From assembly GCA_017511005.1 (NCBI GenBank), contig JAFWLP010000034.1, positions 1 to 47,208 of the forward strand: 47,208 nt of DNA, read 5' to 3'. Positions 17,097 through 25,153 of this stretch are shown here, piece after piece. Below the pieces are notes generated by a model. It did not search any database. It saw nothing but the letters and a program-made list of their open reading frames with translations, and was not told the origin of the DNA. The first letter of the stretch is position 1. Every line of letters starts with the position of its first letter. The stretch comes from Clostridiales bacterium (GTDB lineage Bacteria; Bacillota; Clostridia; Saccharofermentanales; Saccharofermentanaceae). The translations under genes and the position numbers were made by a program.

Positions 17097-19374
17097 TCAC
17101 CGTGGAAAGCTCCGCACGTTCTGTGAGACCGCATTCTGTTTTCTTGCGGCTGTCCTGATAGCCGTATTTGCCCTTAATATCGGGCTGAAGACGGAACCTG
17201 GAAAGATATTGCCAACGGGTCTTTCTATGCGGAGCGGCGAAATGAGCGAAAACATAATACGCGGAATAGACCTTGCGCTGGAAGACATTGAAAGGATAAG
17301 ATCCGGAAATGCCGCTCCCGAATTATACAGGCTTCTGACGTTCGTTCATCTGGATCTGTTTTTCTATCTTGCCCTGATCATGCCTGCCGCCGCTGCAAAG
17401 ACGGTCCTTCTTACCGGCTACTATATAAGATTCGGTCTTTGCTGCGCTACGATGTATTATTTTCTGTCAAAGCACATGAAGCTCTCGAGACTCTTCTCGG
17501 CACTTCTTGCCGTGATGTATACGTTCTCGTCCCAGACCGTTCTTACGGCCCAGTTTGCTTCTTTGATGAACATGGCGCTCATGATCCCGGCCGTTATGTC
17601 ATCCTTTGATTCATATCTTAAGAAGAGAACATGGGGTTCTTACGTCATTGTATGTCTGACTTCTTTCGGATTGGCCGCATCTGGAGGCTTCGGTGTCATT
17701 ACCGGTATTCCAGTCATGATCCTTGTGGCCCTTCTTATGACAATAAGCCTCTACAGTACATTCAGGATGGCATTTACCTCATGGCTCAAGCTTCTGGGAG
17801 GACTGATAACGGGTCTGGCCCTGTCGATGGTCTTTGTCCTGCCCGGCCTTTTTGCGATGAATATAGATGTAAATGTTGCCGACAGCTTTAAGAACGCAAA
17901 GGTGTCATATACGTTGTTCGAGCTGATAAGGGGCACTTTCCTGCTTCGTTCCGGCAGTTTTTACCAGAACGCGGCTCCGCTGTTTTATGTGGGGATACTT
18001 ACCCTTATCGCAGTAACCGCGTTTGCTCTTAACGAGCGGATCCCTGTAAGGCTCAAGGTCGCATCGGCAGTCATTGCTGCCGTTATCCACATTACCTGCT
18101 GTTCTTCTTTTGTTAACGAGACGGTCAGTGTGTTTGGTGCTGCAGCGGTACTTAACTCATCCAAGCTTATATGTCTGGAGACGGTTCTTTTCTTTATGGC
18201 GGGGATCGGACTCAAGAATCTGAAGGGACTTACCCGCGGCGATCATATCGCAACATGCCTTATTCCGCTTTTTTTCCTTGTGATATCAGGCAATTCGACA
18301 TCAGGGACGTCATTTGCAAGTCCGATCGTGATATCAACTTTCCTGGCGATCATCGGTGAGGCCGTACTGGTCTACGGGATGGCAAAGAACAGGATTTCCC
18401 TGAAAGCAAAGGTCGTGATACTGCTTGCTGTTTTCGCCCTTTCCGGCGTAAATACGGCATTCATAATGTTCAACAATACCATCCAGAAGAAGGCGGCAGA
18501 TGAGTATTTCAAGGCTGACCGCGGTATCAATACTTCAGGCAGCCTGATTATTGACAAGGATCTCGAGCTTCCGGTCTTAAGCTACAGTGACAGATACCTG
18601 GTGGTGCCTTCCGATCTGAGTTCTTTCAAATCCGGGGATTCGGTCATAGACAGTCTTAATTACGTTTCCGAGAAAACATGCGGCGAAAAGATCTTCGAAG
18701 AGATATATCTGAAGCTCTCCGACAAGAGGGAACTGCGGCAGGACGGCGTTGATACGTTCCTTATGAACAGCGGGTCAAATACATTCCCGTTCAGTCCGTT
18801 TACAGTGGAACCGGGAGAGAGGATCTTTATCTTCTGTGATTCCGCGAACGGTGCAACAGTGGATATTATCTCTTCTGACGGTGGAGCCGGAAGGGCATTT
18901 ACGGGTCCTTTCCTGACGGAGATAAACTGTCAGCCCGGCGAGGTCACCGTAGCGCTGAATATCGAATCAGACGGGGAGGAGGCATGCAGGATAGCATTCC
19001 TCAAACTCAACGTTTCCGCTCTTGAGGCTGTGTCAGCACAGTCGGGGGCCGTCAGCAGTTCAGGATTCAAAGTCGAAAATAACTATTCTAGCGGGATATG
19101 CACCATCGTTTTGCCGTATTCTTATGATGATACGAAGATCACGGTAAACGGAAATTCCCGTGAGACATTTGAATTTTGCGGAAAAATCGCGGTAACCGTT
19201 GAGCTTAACCCTGCGGAGGTTACCGAGGTCTCGGTCGGCCACAGGTCATCCGGATTTGTTCCGGGCATCCTGATAAGCGGATCCGCACTTCTCTTCATTG
19301 TCGCAATTCCGTTGTTCCAAATGTATAATAAAAAGAAGAAAGTAACCGGCGAAGGAACCGATACAAATGCTTAG
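17089..19374 (+). CDS. Divergent YfhO-like membrane protein lacking the first-loop motif
   Basis: A 761-residue membrane protein whose topology and several helices follow the preceding YfhO protein (for example YYIRFGLCCATMYYFLSKHMKLSRLFS..., MALMIPAVM). The first extracellular loop reads ILPTGLSMRSGEMSEN instead of the TVDLYHQYCPF of its neighbour, so the acidic residue expected in a GT-C active site is missing, and the WCDAV segment is SLMNM. It also ends in a soluble beta-rich region and a final helix (about 725-748) with a basic tail. Eight-base overlaps at both ends couple it to the upstream YfhO and the downstream exonuclease. It could be a partner or pseudo-enzyme of the first protein. 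A role as an enzyme with other residues cannot be excluded. Confidence 0.7.
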   Translation: MTDHRGKLRTFCETAFCFLAAVLIAVFALNIGLKTEPGKILPTGLSMRSGEMSENIIRGIDLALEDIERIRSGNAAPELYRLLTFVHLDLFFYLALIMPAAAAKTVLLTGYYIRFGLCCATMYYFLSKHMKLSRLFSALLAVMYTFSSQTVLTAQFASLMNMALMIPAVMSSFDSYLKKRTWGSYVIVCLTSFGLAASGGFGVITGIPVMILVALLMTISLYSTFRMAFTSWLKLLGGLITGLALSMVFVLPGLFAMNIDVNVADSFKNAKVSYTLFELIRGTFLLRSGSFYQNAAPLFYVGILTLIAVTAFALNERIPVRLKVASAVIAAVIHITCCSSFVNETVSVFGAAAVLNSSKLICLETVLFFMAGIGLKNLKGLTRGDHIATCLIPLFFLVISGNSTSGTSFASPIVISTFLAIIGEAVLVYGMAKNRISLKAKVVILLAVFALSGVNTAFIMFNNTIQKKAADEYFKADRGINTSGSLIIDKDLELPVLSYSDRYLVVPSDLSSFKSGDSVIDSLNYVSEKTCGEKIFEEIYLKLSDKRELRQDGVDTFLMNSGSNTFPFSPFTVEPGERIFIFCDSANGATVDIISSDGGAGRAFTGPFLTEINCQPGEVTVALNIESDGEEACRIAFLKLNVSALEAVSAQSGAVSSSGFKVENNYSSGICTIVLPYSYDDTKITVNGNSRETFEFCGKIAVTVELNPAEVTEVSVGHRSSGFVPGILISGSALLFIVAIPLFQMYNKKKKVTGEGTDTNA

Positions 19375-20356
19375 CAGGAAGATAACAGACGGCACGGAAT
19401 TTGTTGTATTCGACATGGAGTGGAATCAGCCGATGCCGGGGAAAGAATATCCCTTTGATGTCAGCAGGCTCACGGGTGAGATCATCGAGATAGGAGCTCT
19501 TAAATATATATATGATAACGGGGAACTGATCTATAAGGATTCGTTCTCCGCGGATATATCGCCGGTCAAATACACAAAGCTTCACTATCATGTTAAGAAA
19601 GTCACGCACAAAAAGAACGCCGATCTTCTGAACGGGATCCCTTTCAGGAATGCATATTCGGCTTTCAGAACGTTCTGCGGTGACTCGATCCTTGTCGGCT
19701 GGGGGAGTTCAGATCCGTCCATGCTGAAGATGAATCTCGAGATCTTTGAGATGGATCCCAGGCTTGATATGTTCTTTCTGGATCTTCAGCCGATCTTCTC
19801 GCTCTTTGCGGGTCTTCAGGGAACCCAGAGAAGTGTTGAGGCAGCCGTGGATTTTTATAATATCGATAAAAAAGAGATATTCCACAGCGCAACGGCAGAT
19901 GCACATTACACCGGTGCGGTTTTTGAGGAGATATTCAAACACAATAAGCCGTCTGAGGTAATATCCGCAATATCGAGTTCTTCGATAGATCCGGACGTTC
20001 CTTCTGATTTCAGTTTTGTCGGACCCGAATGCCTTGACGGAACTTCGGCATTCGCAACATCGAAGAATTTCATGACTGACTGTCCACTCTGCGGTTCAAG
20101 ACTTAACATAAAGATCTCTCCGTTCAGGATACGCAAATCGCAGTATGCATTGCTCGAATGCAGGGAACACGGGGAGCTTTTCTCGAGAACAAGGGTCAAG
20201 AAAAACAGGGAAGGCAATTACTATGCTGCCGCGGTGATGCGCTTTGCCACCCAGAATGATTACTGGCTGGTGGCATCCAAGAAAGAAGAGTTTGATAAGT
20301 ACGGTGAGAAGGGAAAACCAGCCGAAAAAACCGAAGAAGATGAAAATGAGACGTGA
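19367..20356 (+). CDS. DEDDh 3'-5' exonuclease domain protein with C-terminal zinc-ribbon-like part
   Basis: A 329-residue protein. The exonuclease motifs are present in order: ExoI FDMEWN (D16, E18), ExoII GWGSSDPSML (D116) and ExoIII HSATADAHYTG (H173, D178, with the DEDDh spacing of five). This places it with the ERI1/KapD-type DnaQ-like nucleases acting on RNA or DNA ends. Residues about 225-275 carry CPLCG and later CREHG, which look like a metal-binding ribbon added after the nuclease domain. The tail is charged. The ATG overlaps the YfhO-like stop by eight bases and has GAAGGAA upstream. Substrate unknown. Confidence 0.85.
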   Translation: MLSRKITDGTEFVVFDMEWNQPMPGKEYPFDVSRLTGEIIEIGALKYIYDNGELIYKDSFSADISPVKYTKLHYHVKKVTHKKNADLLNGIPFRNAYSAFRTFCGDSILVGWGSSDPSMLKMNLEIFEMDPRLDMFFLDLQPIFSLFAGLQGTQRSVEAAVDFYNIDKKEIFHSATADAHYTGAVFEEIFKHNKPSEVISAISSSSIDPDVPSDFSFVGPECLDGTSAFATSKNFMTDCPLCGSRLNIKISPFRIRKSQYALLECREHGELFSRTRVKKNREGNYYAAAVMRFATQNDYWLVASKKEEFDKYGEKGKPAEKTEEDENET

Positions 20357-20370
20357 TTTGTAAACAAAAT

Positions 20371-20404
20371 ATTAACAAACTATGTAAAAAAAGTTAGCAA
20401 ACTT
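20371..20404 (+). promoter_or_regulatory. Putative operator shared with the second mini-pilin promoter
   Basis: TTAACAAAC at 20372-20380, then TGTAAAAAAAG and TTAGCAAACTT up to 20404, ending about 12 bases upstream of the -35. A near-copy lies at 33699-33735 at almost the same distance from its -35 (the inner TTA[AG]CAAA starts 22 and 23 bases before the -35). Confidence 0.55.
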
Positions 20405-20415
20405 CGAATTTTCTG

Positions 20416-20444
20416 TTGAAATTTGAATTGCAATGACATAAAAT
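20416..20444 (+). promoter_or_regulatory. Promoter of the PilX-like gene
   Basis: TTGAAA (20416-20421), 17 bases, TAAAAT (20439-20444). The predicted leader is about 87 bases and holds a TGCGGG/CCCGCA hairpin (about 20469-20486). Confidence 0.75.
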
Positions 20445-20537
20445 AGGCTTAGCAAATAAGGAAAACTGTGCGGGGTATTCCCGCATGACGCGAAGAATCA
20501 AGTAAGTTCAGACACTAACGCAAGGAAGGTGCTTCTT

Positions 20538-22805
20538 ATGATTAAAAGATTAGGTAAGATGAAGAAGAGCAGGCGTGGATCCCTGCTTATTATCGTTGTC
20601 CTCGTCCTGGCACTCGCGATAATCTTCATATCGTCAGCCATGATGCTTACCCAGGCAACCAAGAGCCGTCTGTATGACAACGCCATGTCAAGTCAGGCAA
20701 GACTTACGGTAACGGCTGCCTCGGAAGCTTTCCTCGAGGCACTTGAGACTCAGGAGATCACTGATGACCAGTTTGATGACATGCTCCTCGGTGAAGACGG
20801 TGCTCACATCAAGGTCGGACAGCAGGCTGAAGATGACTGGATGTGGATGATCCTTGACGGTGTGCCCGGAATGAGCAGCGATCCCAGCAATTGCACACGT
20901 TTGGATCTCTATTATCCAGAAGCAGATAACTATAATCTTGTTCATGCGGATTTCACTACGACAATCGGTGATGAGACTGAGAATGTTCAGATCAGGCTTA
21001 AGGTTGACAATACCACGCCGCTTCCGCCTCCGCACGGCTTCTTCAACCAGGTTGAAGTTGAGTCCAATGTCGGCGTTTCACAGATGCGTTTCTCAAGCGG
21101 TGTCGGAATGTATGATGCGGATAAGCTGACCGCTGGTTCGCCTTTGGATAATACGCTCTTCTTCAGAGATAATTTCTTTGAGAATGAATCAAGCAACAGT
21201 TTATTTTTCTCAGATATCGTTGTTGACGGTAAGCAGAGTGGTGATGATTTGTCTACCATATTCTGTTATGGTTCGAATACCGGAGTTTTTGGCGATCTTA
21301 TCTTCCTTGAGAACGCTTATCTTTCCTGCCACGCCGATAACAATTGGGGAATTAATGGTGACTTGTATTTCATAGGAGATGCTACGCAAGCATTTAACGA
21401 TCAGGATACTGCTGTCAGAGTATATAAGGATGGTGGTTGGACCAACATATCTAACAGTTCCAAATTTATCTTCTCAGGCAGAAGAGTCCAGGAAAATGGC
21501 GATGTGTGGGATGGTGGTTATGGTGCCGCCGCAGACAGTAATAAAGTTGAATATGTACTCAAAACCGCCAATGCAAACAGAGCTTATTTCGTTGATAAGA
21601 ACGGTACTTCATTGGCAGCTACTACTGTAAACTGCACATATTCTAACGGAACTCATCCGTATACAGTTAAGAATTCGTCATTATCATCTTCAACTAAGTC
21701 TCCCAGTGCTTTATACACAGCTGATGGTTCAGGCACACCTTATACGATTGCTCAGAAAGTAAGTTATTATCAGTCAACTGAATATAGAAACAGCGTCGGA
21801 TCTTTCCCTACTGCGGAAACAATGTTTGCTTCTGTCAGTGACGATCTTACGACAACATATCCTTATTCTTCCACTGATGCGGGTTATAAGGAGCTTGACG
21901 AAAGAATTAACGCTATAAAGCATGTTAACGCAAACAGTTTGCCTTCCGGAGAGTATATTGATCTTCCTGCCGGAAACTATCTGATCGATTCAAGCTTAAT
22001 AGCCAACAAGATGCCTAAGCAGGGTGATCCGTTTATCATTGCCCTTGACGGTTCTAAAGAATACAGATTCTATTTCAAATCAAACACGCAGTTTGAGATA
22101 GTCAATGTTCTTTTCGCAATGTATAATGTTTCCGACACTACGGTACCTCCTATCTTCGTACTTGAAGACAAGGCAAAGGTACTTCTCGGTGGTACATCCC
22201 AGGACAAGCAGCATGAGGATACAACCAATCCTTTTGCTTCCTCAGGATTCCTGTCAATGGACCGCGGATGCACTTCAGCCGGTGCGTTAAAGAACAAGAT
22301 CTGCAATAAGACGTTCAATGCTTTGGAGTCAGCCGGCGGCGAGGCTTGCAAGCACGCTAAGAAGGTGAATGCAACAACAAATGCAGTAGAAGAATATTGG
22401 AGCTATAAATCAGATGGTTCTCCGCTGATCTATTCAAAGTATTATGACGGAGTCAACAAACCCTGCATTTACATCTACGGTGTCTCCAATAATGAGTTTA
22501 AGATCTCATTTGGTACCATCTTAGAGGGATATGTCGGAATCTTCGGCGGCGGTTCATTCGGTGTAAGTGAGACCAAGAAGGATGGCGGTAAGATCATTCC
22601 GATCTACGGAAGAATAATGGCCTCAAAGCTTAATAACGGCGGCACAGGCAACAATCCTATGGGTGACCTCTGTATGCCTTATTGCCCTTCACCGATGGAA
22701 GCCGGCGGATTGAATAAGATCAGGCCTGCTGTAACCAAGTATCATGTAACGGATGTTATATACTATTACGACAGTCCGACCGAGGCAATTCCTGAAGGCG
22801 GCTGA
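20538..22805 (+). CDS. Large PilX/PulK-like minor pilin or tip adhesin candidate
   Basis: A 755-residue protein. It starts with a basic segment MIKRLGKMKKSRRG followed by a hydrophobic stretch SLLIIVVLVLALAIIFISS and an alanine/serine-rich helix, the layout of PilX/PulK-type minor pilins; as in GspK, position +5 is not Glu. The remaining about 700 residues are a mostly beta, Ser/Thr/Asn/Gly-rich region with several cysteines near the end. GspK-type proteins sit at the tip of the filament. ATG at 20538 was chosen (AAGGAAGG eight bases upstream) over an in-frame GTG at 20529. The middle part (about 21230-22000) looks more AT-rich than neighbouring genes by eye. It stands alone between its promoter and a perfect terminator, 3.3 kb before pilB. 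Confidence 0.7.
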   Translation: MIKRLGKMKKSRRGSLLIIVVLVLALAIIFISSAMMLTQATKSRLYDNAMSSQARLTVTAASEAFLEALETQEITDDQFDDMLLGEDGAHIKVGQQAEDDWMWMILDGVPGMSSDPSNCTRLDLYYPEADNYNLVHADFTTTIGDETENVQIRLKVDNTTPLPPPHGFFNQVEVESNVGVSQMRFSSGVGMYDADKLTAGSPLDNTLFFRDNFFENESSNSLFFSDIVVDGKQSGDDLSTIFCYGSNTGVFGDLIFLENAYLSCHADNNWGINGDLYFIGDATQAFNDQDTAVRVYKDGGWTNISNSSKFIFSGRRVQENGDVWDGGYGAAADSNKVEYVLKTANANRAYFVDKNGTSLAATTVNCTYSNGTHPYTVKNSSLSSSTKSPSALYTADGSGTPYTIAQKVSYYQSTEYRNSVGSFPTAETMFASVSDDLTTTYPYSSTDAGYKELDERINAIKHVNANSLPSGEYIDLPAGNYLIDSSLIANKMPKQGDPFIIALDGSKEYRFYFKSNTQFEIVNVLFAMYNVSDTTVPPIFVLEDKAKVLLGGTSQDKQHEDTTNPFASSGFLSMDRGCTSAGALKNKICNKTFNALESAGGEACKHAKKVNATTNAVEEYWSYKSDGSPLIYSKYYDGVNKPCIYIYGVSNNEFKISFGTILEGYVGIFGGGSFGVSETKKDGGKIIPIYGRIMASKLNNGGTGNNPMGDLCMPYCPSPMEAGGLNKIRPAVTKYHVTDVIYYYDSPTEAIPEGG

Positions 22806-22818
22806 TTATAAAACCGAA

Positions 22819-22864
22819 ATTCAATAAAATAAGGCTGCGGAAACGCAGCCTTATTTTATTGAAT
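22819..22864. terminator. Perfect bidirectional terminator
   Basis: A perfect 21-base-pair stem (22819-22839 with 22844-22864) around a GAAA tetraloop. The outer A/T-rich part gives a U-rich tail in both directions, serving the PilX-like gene and the convergent DsrE-like gene. Confidence 0.92.
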
Positions 22865-22881
22865 ACAAAGTATTAAAAAAA

Positions 22882-23328
22882 TTATCCCAGGATCAGAAGA
22901 TCAGTAAGATAGATTATTTCTTCAGTTATGGAAAAAGTTGTCCGCAAGATGAGCTTGCCGTTGACGGTGTCAGGCAGACAATCAGCTGAAATGCTTTCCT
23001 TATCTGCTATTATCATTTCAGCTCTGTCGACTAGACGAAGCATTTCATCATAAAGCGGATTGGATTCATCAAGAAGCAATGTGCCTTTGTCGAGCAGATA
23101 AACAATAATGTTCTTATAAGAAGACTCACAGAGATTTTGAAGGAACGAACCGAGCAATTCTCTTCCGTGAACGGAATCAGAAGAATAATAGTCGTGCTTT
23201 ATGAGCACATATTTTGTTGAATCGTCATCATCCAACTTCTCCTGAAGCTCATCCAGAACGGCAGTGCCGGAAAAATCATTAAACTGTCCGCCTGTAAACC
23301 CGAGATCACTTTCTGGATTGCTGTTCAT
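22882..23328 (-). CDS. DsrE-like fold protein of unknown function
   Basis: A 148-residue protein. Residues about 38-148 (KYVLIKHDYYSSDSVHGRELLGSFLQNLCES, NIIVYLLDKGTLLLDESNPLYDEMLRLVDR) follow the order of strands and helices of DsrE/YedF-type sulfur-handling domains, where a small molecule or persulfide is carried. The cysteine-bearing CGTC-like motif of YedF is absent; the matching place reads ADKESISADC. It may therefore keep only the fold. The ATG at 23328 follows GGGAGGG; a TTG one codon earlier is less likely. The start lies within the end of the DUF6062 gene, so it is the last gene of a four-gene operon. Family assignment is by eye and moderate. Confidence 0.5.
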   Translation of the reverse strand: MNSNPESDLGFTGGQFNDFSGTAVLDELQEKLDDDDSTKYVLIKHDYYSSDSVHGRELLGSFLQNLCESSYKNIIVYLLDKGTLLLDESNPLYDEMLRLVDRAEMIIADKESISADCLPDTVNGKLILRTTFSITEEIIYLTDLLILG

Positions 23329-24061
23329 CAAAATCCCTCCCGTCGGATGAAAGGAAACGCATAGAACGCTGTATCGAATTCTTGCTGGTTCCCCAAGGTT
23401 TGTCAGTGTTCCTGTAATCGAATTTCAGAGTAAAGTATTCAACATCCGATATCAGCGACTCAAAAGTCTGAGAATTATTCGAATAAAGAGCTTCAACAAA
23501 ATCCGCAGCTTCATTCTGCGTGAGCTTCGAAGCCTGTCTCAATAAAAGGGCGGTATGGGGAAGACAATGAAATTCGGAATTCCTGAATTTCTCACTGAAA
23601 TCCTTATCATGAGAGAACATCCAGCAGATGACCTCCACATAGTGTCCCATGGCATCATTCAGATTGTCACAGATAGGGCAGGAGTCTATCCTTTTCTCTA
23701 TAAGATCAGCAACATAGTTAAGCTTTATCTTGTAATCGGGATTTCTGCCTTTCAATAAACCGGCTTTTGAAGGGATCGCAGCCTTAAGCTTAGGGTTCAG
23801 TTCCTCGTTGAAGTCCTTAAGATGCGTATGCATGACAAGACCAAGACCCAAGCGGTTGGTAACAGCCTTGTTGAGTTTCCCCCAATGCACCGGACAGAAT
23901 CCGGTCTTGTTTGTGATCTTGCGTGTGTCAGGTTCCATTAATGAAGGACCCAGATAATATTCAAGATAATTATTCTCGGCTTTATCCCTAAGTCTGCAGA
24001 CCGGACAACCGCCGACCTCGCCATAGGCATCATTAACCGGGATCATATATATTTTTTCCAT
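23306..24061 (-). CDS. DUF6062 family protein with duplicated CxxC/CxxH motif
   Basis: A 251-residue soluble protein that I recognise as DUF6062, a Clostridia family of unknown function. Two matching cysteine/histidine units are visible: CPVC (C19, C22) with CPVH (C56, H59), and CPIC (C128, C131) with CLPH (C166, H169). The spacing between the halves is almost the same (33 and 34 residues), so the protein looks like a tandem duplication of a zinc- or iron-binding unit. It is coupled to the ATPase gene before it (TAATG on the minus strand) and overlaps the start of the DsrE-like gene after it. Confidence 0.75.
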   Translation of the reverse strand: MEKIYMIPVNDAYGEVGGCPVCRLRDKAENNYLEYYLGPSLMEPDTRKITNKTGFCPVHWGKLNKAVTNRLGLGLVMHTHLKDFNEELNPKLKAAIPSKAGLLKGRNPDYKIKLNYVADLIEKRIDSCPICDNLNDAMGHYVEVICWMFSHDKDFSEKFRNSEFHCLPHTALLLRQASKLTQNEAADFVEALYSNNSQTFESLISDVEYFTLKFDYRNTDKPWGTSKNSIQRSMRFLSSDGRDFDEQQSRK

Positions 24062-25140
24062 TATCTTTCCTCCGTATTTGCGGGTTTGGGCATGTGAATA
24101 AGTCTGTTAGCCCTGACATTTACACTGTTCATGGTAATTGAAGTGAATTCCTCAACGGCACTTCCGACACGCTGCTGGGCAGTCTCGAGTACTTCCTGGG
24201 CATCGTAACCGTAATAGAGTGCAATATCGAGGCTGATCATGACGCCATAGGTCTGCTTCTCAGTCTTGAACGAAGTGACTTCGGCAAACCCCGGAACGTC
24301 TTTAAGAACAATCTTGATAAGGTCCAGTATTGCTTCATCGGAGATCGAATATGAACCGAGTGAAGAGAAGGTAGGCCGTACAACGGTCCTGTCGGAATCG
24401 GGAGCAAGCGGGGCAACTCCGCGCTCTCTGTCGAATCTCTGTCTCAGCTTGCTGAAAGGGTCGGAGAAATAACCGGAAAACTCATGCTTTATCTCCATGC
24501 TCGGAACAGGGATCGTATGCATGCCTTCGGTAACTCTGGTATTCCTCGCGAGACGGCGTTCCTCTTCCGTCGAGACGTCCTCGATCCTGATGAGCATGGA
24601 AGGACGGTTGAGCCAGAGATTATCACATATTTTGTCAAGCATCGAATCGGAAGTTCCGAGGACCATAAGTGCCCTGGGCATGGATTCGATCAGGGCACGG
24701 CGCATTACAGAAGATCTTGTCGGATCGACAAAGATAGCCTGCCTTACCGATTCCATCTTCGTAGGTGCCTTCTTTGCAGATGTTCCGGCAACAATACGGC
24801 TTCCGTTGATAAGAAGACCGTCATCGATAATGTAATGTATGTTATTGTCGCGGGCTACCTTGATGGCACGTGTACTCTTGCCGGTTCCCGAAGGTCCGAC
24901 AAAGGCTATGACAGCAATATTGGATAAAACCTCACGTGTCAGCTGTTCGCTGGATAGGATCAGCTCCGTATTGCGCTCGAAGTTTTGTGGAGAGTAATCC
25001 GAACCGGAATTCTGCGCGGAAGAACCGGATCTGTCAAAGCGTCTCAAGGTGCCCCTGAACTCGGACAGTATAGTCTTACGCGCTACGGGTGCGCTTTGAG
25101 TTAAGGTCTGCTCCTGTTTTGATTCTTCGCGGTTGTCCAA
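24061..25140 (-). CDS. P-loop ATPase fused to an Asp23/Gls24-like domain
   Basis: A 359-residue protein. An N-terminal charged linker (about 1-70) is followed by a P-loop domain: Walker A GPSGTGKST (82-90), IIDDGLLINGSRI (about 104-116) and strands ALMVLGTSD and LIRIEDVST. A basic linker follows, then residues about 264-345 match the Asp23/Gls24 (DUF322) fold: SISDEAILDLIKIVLKDVPG, a central strand pair, YGYDAQEVLETAQQRVGSAVEEFT and MNSVNVRANRL. Asp23/Gls24 proteins are tied to envelope stress and membrane association. The fusion suggests an ATP-switched partner of the envelope-stress system. It lies 13 bases after yebC and overlaps DUF6062 by one base. Confidence 0.75.
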   Translation of the reverse strand: MDNREESKQEQTLTQSAPVARKTILSEFRGTLRRFDRSGSSAQNSGSDYSPQNFERNTELILSSEQLTREVLSNIAVIAFVGPSGTGKSTRAIKVARDNNIHYIIDDGLLINGSRIVAGTSAKKAPTKMESVRQAIFVDPTRSSVMRRALIESMPRALMVLGTSDSMLDKICDNLWLNRPSMLIRIEDVSTEEERRLARNTRVTEGMHTIPVPSMEIKHEFSGYFSDPFSKLRQRFDRERGVAPLAPDSDRTVVRPTFSSLGSYSISDEAILDLIKIVLKDVPGFAEVTSFKTEKQTYGVMISLDIALYYGYDAQEVLETAQQRVGSAVEEFTSITMNSVNVRANRLIHMPKPANTEER

Positions 25141-25153
25141 ATCCTATATTCCT

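Noticed and set aside
20451-20537. c-di-GMP-I (GEMM) riboswitch before the PilX-like gene
   Set aside because: Only short pieces (AGCAAA, GACGCGAAG) match; the paired core, GNRA loop position and the 3' conserved half are not there.
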